Of a DNA stretch of 6,483 nucleotides, positions 1 through 4,580 are shown one piece after another; the first letter of the stretch is position 1; each line of letters opens with the position of its first letter. The stretch is from Paracoccaceae bacterium (GTDB lineage: Bacteria > Pseudomonadota > Alphaproteobacteria > Rhodobacterales > Rhodobacteraceae), in the NCBI GenBank assembly GCA_003545125.1, contig DQCI01000236.1, positions 9,379-15,861 of the forward strand, in the 5' to 3' direction. Made by a program: the position numbers and the translations under genes. Under the pieces are notes generated by a model. The model searched no databases and had not been told where the DNA came from. It saw nothing but the letters and a program-made list of their open reading frames with translations.

Positions 1-9
1 TCGGGGCCG

Positions 10-3000
10 TCACCCGCGCGGCAGGTCGCGCAGGATCTTCCTTGCGTTTTCGGCGTAGAGCCCGTTGGGGCGTTTGCGCAGATAGGCCTCGAAACTCTCG
101 ACCGACCGCTCCGCCAATGCCTCCATCCAGTCGCCCTCGTCTTCGAGCATGGCGATCCGCTCGCGCGCTTCGCTGACATAGGATCCGTTGGGATAGCTCC
201 CGAGGTATCGCCGGTAGCCGCTGATCTCGTGCAAGGCAGAGGTGCGCTGCCAATCTTGATCCTCGGCCAGGCGGCGCAGGAGGCGCTCCTTGATCTCGGG
301 CGCGTAGACGCTGTGCGGGTAGCGCGACAGGAAGGCCTCGTATTCCTGCCATTCGCCCCGAGCGACCGCGCGCTGATAGGCGAGCCATTCCGGGTTGGCA
401 TCGGATTGCTGCGCTTCCGGCCGGGCGGTGGCGGCCACTTGCGCCGGGCGGGCATCGGAGAAATCCGGGCGGCTTTCGATCTCGGCCACCAGGCTTTGGG
501 CCTCTTCGAGCCGGGCGCACTTGCCGCAGAACCCCGGCACATCGTTGCAGCTGGCGAGGTAGCGCAGGAGCCCGTCATAGCCCTTGTCGGAGGGGAACTG
601 GACCTCGACGCTGTCGCTCATCTTCTGGCAGAAACCGTCCACCTTCAGCTGGCCGGTCTCGCGCTCGGCGCAGGCGGTGCAGTTGTTGACGTAGAACAGG
701 TAGCCATCGACCGTGTCCCCGCGCACGGCTTCCTCCCACAACGCCGCGTCCGCGAGCGTACGCGGGTCCGGGGTTGCAAGCTCGGTCATCCGCGCTTCGA
801 GCGCCGGGCGCTGGCCGCAGCATTCGCAGCGGTCGAGATAGCCCTGGATATCAACCGCGGTGCCTTTGTCGAGAAGTTGGCGGGCGTGGCGGTCCTCGGC
901 CCGGCAGATCGCCTCGCGCGAGCGTTCTTGTTGCAGGAAGGCCAGCAGGTCGTCCTTGAGCGGGCAGTAGATGCAGTTGCGCAGGTACGGCTGCACCCCG
1001 GCGCTGTCCTTGGCCGAGAGGATTTCGCGCGCGGTCAGGCGCTCGAAATGCTCGCGCTCCACCGCCTCATCGCGCCCGAGGCTGTCTTCTGACAGGTTGG
1101 CGAGTACCACGTCGGATCCGACACCCGCGACCTGCGGGGTCTGGCGGAACTCGGGGCGCACCTGCATGATCCGGCGCGAGACGCGCATCTGCAGGAAGCT
1201 TTCCAGCTCGGCCACGGTGATCGCGCCGTTGCCGTCGCCGCCGAAGCGTTCCTGGTCGGCCTCGCCGTAGAGCGCCGAGACGAAAGCATCGGTGAACAGC
1301 GACTGGCGGTATTCGTTGTCCCAGACCGCGACTTCGTCGGGAAGTGCCGCGGCCACCAGCACGACACCATTGGTGGCGCGCAGCACCGGCGCGGGGCCGC
1401 CGGCGGTGGCGCTGACACCCGTCACCAGGTCGCCTTCGTTGGACTGGCCCGAGAAGCAGCTTTCCAGGATCAGGGTGATCTCGCCGTCGGGCAGCTTGTC
1501 TGCGCGCAAGGCGGTGAGGCGGTCCATCAGCACGTCGAGGGAATAGCCGGTGAGGTCGAGCCGGTCGGCCCGGCTGTCGATGCCGAGCAGATAGGGCGTG
1601 GTTTCACGCGCGCTGCCGAGGAAGGCGCGCGACCCGTGGCCCGCGAAATAGATGGTGAGTTCGGTGTCGCCCCGGGTGATCAGGTTTTCGATGATCCCGG
1701 GTTGGGTGTCGGTGCCAAGCAGATAGTCGAGCTCCGCCTTGGTGAGATCGTCGTAGCGGTCGATCTCGGTGGGCGCATAGCCGAATTGCTCGGTGTAGAG
1801 CTTTTCGATCGCCGCCGCATCGTTCTGGGCATAGCGCACCGGCTCGGCGTAGCGGTAATCGCGGTTGGCGATGATGACCAGCTTTTTTGGGCGCACCTCG
1901 TCGGTGGCGGCGCTGGATTCCGCGACGATGGTGTCGACGGCGGTGTCGACGGCGGTGTCGTCCGCGGTGCTGGGCGCCGTGTCGGTCGCGGCATAGGCGC
2001 CGGTCGCACCCGGGGTGCAGCCTTCGAGATCGGCGGGGTCGACCACCGCCTGGTATTGGCGCCGGGCGACGAGACCGGCGTCGGTCTCGACCGCAATGGT
2101 CAGGTCGAGGATCGGGCGGTCCGGTTCGAGGAGGTCGAAATCGACCGTCATGATGCTGCCCGCCGCGCCGTCGGTATCTGTGCCCGGATCGGTCTTGAGT
2201 GGCGGCAGGCGGGCGCCGTCGAGCCAGGAGGCAAGCTCGCCCTCCTTGAGCTCGAAATAGGCGCTGGTGAAGGCGTCGGTGACACGCTGGCGCAGCACGC
2301 ACTGGCCATCGAGACCGAAGCGCGGGCGGAAGGTCAGGGTCTCGGCTTCGATCAGCTTGGGCGCGACGGCAGCGAGCGCCAGCCGATAGGCGCCGTCGAG
2401 CTCGACCAGGTCGTCGCGCCGCGGCACGTCCTCGATCACGCTGAGCGTCGGCAGGTGCACGTCCATGCCGATGGTGCGGTTGCAGCCATATGAGCCGTCG
2501 GTGTCACGGGCGAAAATCGAGATCCGGATATGCGCGACGTCGGGCGCCGGCCGGAGCGCCTGCACGGCAATGGCGAAAGTCGACGCGTAGAGGCGGTTGA
2601 CCAGGCGTTCGATCTGGCGGCCGCCCTCATCAGTGCGCGCCAGGATGGGCGCGACGATCGAGGCGTTCTCGGCGGCGTTGACGTTGATCGCGAGCCCGGA
2701 GGTGCGGATCGCGTTCTCGAGGTGCTCGTTGAGGCGCCGCCGATTGCTTTCCGACAGGTTGGGGTCGCCCGCGGGCAGGCCGAGATAGGTGAGGTCGTAG
2801 GGCCGCGGCGTGTTCGGGTCGATGCAATCCGAGGTCAGGATACCGGCGATCCCGGCATTCACCGCGCTACGGGCGCGTTCGGCAAATTCGGCGCGTTCGG
2901 AGAGCCCGGATTGCGCGAGCGCGCGATCCGCTGTCAGGACGAAGCCGCAAACCAGGAGCAGTGACGCGAACACCCGCAACACGAAACCGCGCACTCGCGC

Positions 3001-3021
3001 ACGCTCCAGGGGAAGCGCCAT
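10..3021 (-). CDS. Exported caspase-family (peptidase C14) protein with C-terminal cysteine-pair repeats
   Basis: Predicted cysteine peptidase of the caspase/metacaspase clan, about 1003 residues, probably periplasmic or surface exposed. Residues 1-37 form a signal peptide: a basic start, a Leu/Val/Phe core, and an ADRALAQ-S cleavage site. Residues 41-340 are a domain I do not recognise. Residues 341-378 are a Thr/Asp/Ala linker. Residues about 379-640 are the caspase domain: strand KKLVIIANRDY, IYFAGHG with catalytic His462 (codon 1636-1638), LILESCFSG with catalytic Cys522 (codon 1456-1458), then the usual LFTDAFVSAL. A degenerate EF-hand-like GDGNGAITVAE loop follows at 595-605. Residues about 660-1000 are seven helical repeats, the first four cysteine-rich. 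I chose ATG 3021 because an upstream in-frame ATG at 3123 would add 34 codons rich in TTA, CTA, AGA and GTA, foreign to this gene. GTG 2994 is an alternative: it has GGAG nine bases ahead and still leaves a good signal peptide. The family call is firm. The substrate is unknown. Confidence 0.9.
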   Translation of the reverse strand: MALPLERARVRGFVLRVFASLLLVCGFVLTADRALAQSGLSERAEFAERARSAVNAGIAGILTSDCIDPNTPRPYDLTYLGLPAGDPNLSESNRRRLNEHLENAIRTSGLAINVNAAENASIVAPILARTDEGGRQIERLVNRLYASTFAIAVQALRPAPDVAHIRISIFARDTDGSYGCNRTIGMDVHLPTLSVIEDVPRRDDLVELDGAYRLALAAVAPKLIEAETLTFRPRFGLDGQCVLRQRVTDAFTSAYFELKEGELASWLDGARLPPLKTDPGTDTDGAAGSIMTVDFDLLEPDRPILDLTIAVETDAGLVARRQYQAVVDPADLEGCTPGATGAYAATDTAPSTADDTAVDTAVDTIVAESSAATDEVRPKKLVIIANRDYRYAEPVRYAQNDAAAIEKLYTEQFGYAPTEIDRYDDLTKAELDYLLGTDTQPGIIENLITRGDTELTIYFAGHGSRAFLGSARETTPYLLGIDSRADRLDLTGYSLDVLMDRLTALRADKLPDGEITLILESCFSGQSNEGDLVTGVSATAGGPAPVLRATNGVVLVAAALPDEVAVWDNEYRQSLFTDAFVSALYGEADQERFGGDGNGAITVAELESFLQMRVSRRIMQVRPEFRQTPQVAGVGSDVVLANLSEDSLGRDEAVEREHFERLTAREILSAKDSAGVQPYLRNCIYCPLKDDLLAFLQQERSREAICRAEDRHARQLLDKGTAVDIQGYLDRCECCGQRPALEARMTELATPDPRTLADAALWEEAVRGDTVDGYLFYVNNCTACAERETGQLKVDGFCQKMSDSVEVQFPSDKGYDGLLRYLASCNDVPGFCGKCARLEEAQSLVAEIESRPDFSDARPAQVAATARPEAQQSDANPEWLAYQRAVARGEWQEYEAFLSRYPHSVYAPEIKERLLRRLAEDQDWQRTSALHEISGYRRYLGSYPNGSYVSEARERIAMLEDEGDWMEALAERSVESFEAYLRKRPNGLYAENARKILRDLPRG
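22..1044 (-). repeat. Protein-level array of about seven helical repeats, four with cysteine pairs
   Basis: The last third of the caspase protein is a series of roughly 40-50 residue units, each centred on an aromatic/Tyr-Leu helix end followed by a turn and a second helix. The last three are canonical: FLSRYPHSVYAPE, YLGSYPNGSYVSEA and YLRKRPNGLYAENA. Each is preceded by an acidic stretch with Trp (EW, DW, DW). The first four keep the Tyr-Leu but replace the Tyr-Pro-x-Gly turn with cysteines: YLRNCIYC, YLDRCECC, YLFYVNNCTAC, and YLASC followed by FCGKC. Twelve cysteines fall between residues 683 and 835 (683, 686, 706, 732, 734, 735, 781, 784, 798, 825, 832, 835). Such tetratricopeptide-like arrays generally mediate protein contacts. 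The cysteines could form disulfides or bind metal. The unit boundaries are my own alignment by eye. Confidence 0.7.
1931..1966 (-). repeat. 12-bp tandem repeat, three copies, in the caspase linker
   Basis: The plus-strand unit gtgtcgacggcg occurs twice exactly (1931-1942 and 1943-1954), followed by a third, diverged copy gtgtcgtccgcg (1955-1966). On the coding strand it encodes the repeated TAVD in the low-complexity Thr/Asp/Ala linker between the N-terminal domain and the caspase domain. The unit length is a multiple of three, so copy-number change would lengthen or shorten the linker without breaking the frame. Confidence 0.85.
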
Positions 3022-3129
3022 GTAAAAATGTGTTTCTGCAAACAATTTTAGGGCCTCTCTCAAACAGGTTACGTTGCGCCCTGGTAAAGCAAAAGTTACT
3101 TTCGCGTGATCCGCGGGGGCCATGCAACA
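3022..3129 (-). promoter_or_regulatory. AT-richer upstream region of the caspase gene, probable promoter region
   Basis: This stretch ahead of ATG 3021 is clearly less GC-rich than everything around it and has non-coding codon character, which suits a 5' control region. On the minus strand a TAAAAT hexamer lies at 3050-3045, about 24 bases before the start codon. I find no convincing -35 box at 16-18 bases from it. No strong Shine-Dalgarno precedes ATG 3021; the immediate leader reads GCAGAAACACATTTTTAC. Promoter position is therefore only a guess. Confidence 0.3.
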
Positions 3130-3150
3130 ATTAAATTCGGGGGCTGTCCC

Positions 3151-3186
3151 GGGCAGGGCATGTCGGGCAATCCGAAAGCCCTGCCC
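3151..3186. other. 9-bp inverted repeat with internal small stem, intergenic
   Basis: Arms gggcagggc (3151-3159) and gccctgccc (3178-3186) are perfectly complementary. The 18-base loop holds a further 4-bp stem, tcgg (3163-3166) with ccga (3172-3175). It lies between the larger intergenic stem-loop and the AT-rich caspase leader. Neither strand has a T tract directly after the stem, so it is not a classical intrinsic terminator. It could be part of a structured 3' or 5' untranslated region, or a protein-binding site. Confidence 0.5.
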
Positions 3187-3201
3187 CGAAACAATTGCCT
3201 G

Positions 3202-3275
3202 TCCGCCCGTGCCGGCGATGTTGCGCTGTCGCCTGGGAGGAGGGCGAGACCAGGCGCAAGGCCGGCACGGGCGGA
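3202..3275 (-). terminator. Large nested stem-loop just after the OmpA-family gene, possible terminator
   Basis: A perfect 15-bp inverted repeat (tccgcccgtgccggc at 3202-3216, its complement at 3261-3275) begins 12 bases beyond the OmpA-family stop codon. The 44-base interior continues to fold: ttgcgc (3221-3226) pairs with gcgcaa (3254-3259), and tcgcc (3229-3233) pairs with ggcga (3243-3247). Its position suggests 3'-end formation or mRNA protection. On the minus strand the stem is followed by CAGGCAATTGTTTCGG, with only a weak interrupted T run, so intrinsic termination is uncertain. The symmetry would also give a hairpin in plus-strand RNA. Confidence 0.5.
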
Positions 3276-3287
3276 AGGGCGCGGCCG

Positions 3288-4451
3288 TCAGTAGCTCAGG
3301 CCGCAGACCTCTTCGAGCTTGCCGCCACCGTAGTCGTCGATGTCGGTGAACAGCGTCGCGAGCAGCTTGCCGTCGACGTAGGTGCCGGCATAGGGACCGC
3401 TCGGCACGTAGCAGCGGGTGACCGGCTTGGTGTGCTCGACATAGGTCGGCTGCACGTGCTCGGCCTGGGCCGGCTTCGGCATCGGCTTCATGACCGGGGC
3501 GGGCGCCGCCATCGCGTGCTCTTCCGCCGGAGCCATCTCGCCCTTGTCGAGCGCCATCGGCGCGGTCGTCTCATGGCTCTGCGCCATCGCCGGGGTATGG
3601 TGCTGGTGGCCGTAATCGGTGACCGACTTCGGCAGGCCGATGAGCGAGACGGTGACTTTGCGCTGGTTGTCGCCGTAGGGCATGCCGGACATGTTGGCAT
3701 ATTCCTCACCGACCGCGCGCAGCACGAACCGCGCCTTGTCGAAGCCGAATTCATGGATCAGGTAGTCTTTCACCGCGTGGTTGCGGGCCTTGGCGAGCGC
3801 CTCGTTTGCCGATTGCGAGCCGGCCGCGTCGGTGAAGCCCGAGAGCAGGATCAGCACCTTCGGGTTTTCGAAGTAGTAGGCCGAGATGATCTGGCCGATC
3901 TGCTTGAGCTCATGCTTGGCCTCATGGCTGAGGGTCGAGCTCCCGGAGGCGAAGAACACCGGGTTGCGCAGGTCGGTCGCATGTTTGCCGACGTGCATCA
4001 CATGATCGCCCGCATAGCCGTGACCGTCGGCATAGGCGTCTTGATAAACATGACCATAGCCGTCGTATTGCACCGTCGGATGGACGATGGTGGTGCGCTT
4101 GGCGTAGACCGGGTCGCCGTAGTAGACGTGGCCGCCGTAGTGGTCGTAGTAGCTCACGGTGCCGTGGCCGAGGGTCGAGACGTAAGCTTTCGGCCAGTCG
4201 TAGGAGGGCCGGTCATAGTGCGGCGCCCAGCCGTAGCTCACGGTGCCGGACTTGTAGGGCGCGTAGTCCCAGCTCTTCCAGCCGTGCCCATAACTGTCGC
4301 CATAAGACGTCCAGGGCGCGCTCTGGATGTAGGCATTGATCAACGCGGCATTGTCGTAATAGCCGCCGGCCGCTGCGGGCGCCGTCGTCGCGTTGAGAAA
4401 TGCGGCGGCGACGGTGAGCGCGGTACCGAGTTTCAGCAGCTTGGGTTGCAT
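3288..4451 (-). CDS. OmpA-family envelope protein with Tyr/His-rich N-terminal region
   Basis: Exported protein of 387 residues predicted to bind peptidoglycan non-covalently. Residues 1-28 are a signal peptide (Leu/Ala core, cleavage near APAAA-GG). Residues 30-156 are rich in Tyr, Gly, His and Trp (about 22 Tyr and 9 His in 31-150), with GTVSY twice; this is not a recognisable beta-barrel. Residues about 163-272 are the OmpA C-terminal domain: VFFASGSSTL, LLSGFTDAAGS, NEALAKAR and NQRKVTV. Asp208 and Arg223 match the family's diaminopimelate-contacting pair. Residues about 280-340 are a His/Met/Pro/Ala-rich linker (GHQHH, several Met). The tail has Cys347 and Cys383, which could pair. ATG 4451 is chosen because GAGGAG lies eight bases ahead. 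A longer in-frame start at 4562 would read through the upstream terminator hairpin. Probably a separate transcript or terminator read-through from the cytochrome gene. Confidence 0.88.
   Translation of the reverse strand: MQPKLLKLGTALTVAAAFLNATTAPAAAGGYYDNAALINAYIQSAPWTSYGDSYGHGWKSWDYAPYKSGTVSYGWAPHYDRPSYDWPKAYVSTLGHGTVSYYDHYGGHVYYGDPVYAKRTTIVHPTVQYDGYGHVYQDAYADGHGYAGDHVMHVGKHATDLRNPVFFASGSSTLSHEAKHELKQIGQIISAYYFENPKVLILLSGFTDAAGSQSANEALAKARNHAVKDYLIHEFGFDKARFVLRAVGEEYANMSGMPYGDNQRKVTVSLIGLPKSVTDYGHQHHTPAMAQSHETTAPMALDKGEMAPAEEHAMAAPAPVMKPMPKPAQAEHVQPTYVEHTKPVTRCYVPSGPYAGTYVDGKLLATLFTDIDDYGGGKLEEVCGLSY
4149..4248 (-). repeat. 16-bp direct repeat pair within the OmpA-family gene
   Basis: The plus-strand string gtagctcacggtgccg occurs at 4149-4164 and again at 4233-4248, 84 bases (28 codons) apart and in the same frame. 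Both copies encode GTVSY in the Tyr-rich segment. The sequence between and after them is only weakly alike, so this is either an old 28-residue duplication or shared codons for a repeated motif. Confidence 0.75.
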
Positions 4452-4459
4452 GTGGTTCA

Positions 4460-4465
4460 CTCCTC
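4460..4465 (-). promoter_or_regulatory. Ribosome binding site of the OmpA-family gene
   Basis: The minus strand reads GAGGAG followed by eight bases (TGAACCAC) and then ATG at 4451. It is the only strong Shine-Dalgarno near the candidate starts of this gene, and it places the signal peptide exactly at the N terminus. It rules out the longer reading from 4562. Confidence 0.85.
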
Positions 4466-4471
4466 GTTTGG

Positions 4472-4487
4472 GATGCATCGGTGCATC
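4472..4487. promoter_or_regulatory. 16-bp inverted repeat upstream of the OmpA-family RBS, possible operator
   Basis: GATGCA (4472-4477) and TGCATC (4482-4487) are perfect inverted arms around a 4-base centre, six bases upstream of the GAGGAG ribosome binding site. Placement between the upstream terminator and the RBS would suit an operator or a short leader hairpin. I could not identify -35 and -10 boxes in the surrounding 60 bases. A 6-bp dyad is weak evidence by itself. Confidence 0.3.
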
Positions 4488-4515
4488 GACCCGAAAAGTG
4501 GAAAGCCCAGAGGCG

Positions 4516-4550
4516 AAAATGCACACGGGCCACCCAAAGGCGGCCCGTGC
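4516..4550 (-). terminator. Rho-independent terminator after the di-heme cytochrome gene
   Basis: Eight perfect pairs (4542-4549 with 4524-4531) extend inward by three more, one of them G-U, to an 11-bp stem with a 4-base TTTG loop. On the minus strand the stem is followed by TGCATTTTC, a short T run. It starts 31 bases beyond the cytochrome stop codon and ends before the OmpA-family RBS. The modest T tract may permit read-through into the OmpA-family gene. Confidence 0.7.
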
Positions 4551-4580
4551 GGTTGGTTTCACCCAGGTCCCGAGGGACGA

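Noticed and set aside
496..1044. Cysteine pairs in the caspase repeats as haem c sites
   Set aside because: None of them is followed by His in a CxxCH pattern, so covalent haem attachment is not supported.
229..1092. Long plus-strand reading frame opposite the C-terminal repeats of the caspase
   Set aside because: It is antisense to a gene with clear domain content, is rich in Arg/Ala/Gly as expected for the complement of GC-rich coding DNA, and has no recognisable motif.
1636..2493. Plus-strand reading frame of 285 codons opposite the N-terminal and caspase regions
   Set aside because: It is an antisense shadow in a high-GC gene; the opposite strand encodes the catalytic motifs and linker.
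10..3021. Caspase as part of a CRISPR-linked or CBASS-type defence system
   Set aside because: The protein has a signal peptide, and no gRAMP, cyclase, nuclease or other defence gene is visible in the window.
3022..3123. N-terminal extension of the caspase protein to ATG 3123
   Set aside because: It would bury the signal peptide 34 residues inside, has no Shine-Dalgarno, and uses AT-rich codons unlike the rest of the gene.
3106..3349. Two small plus-strand reading frames across the intergenic region
   Set aside because: They run through the inverted repeats, are Arg/Gly-rich without any domain, and lack a convincing ribosome binding site.
4452..4562. N-terminal extension of the OmpA-family protein to ATG 4562
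   Set aside because: It overlaps the terminator hairpin and the RBS, and would place the signal peptide internally.
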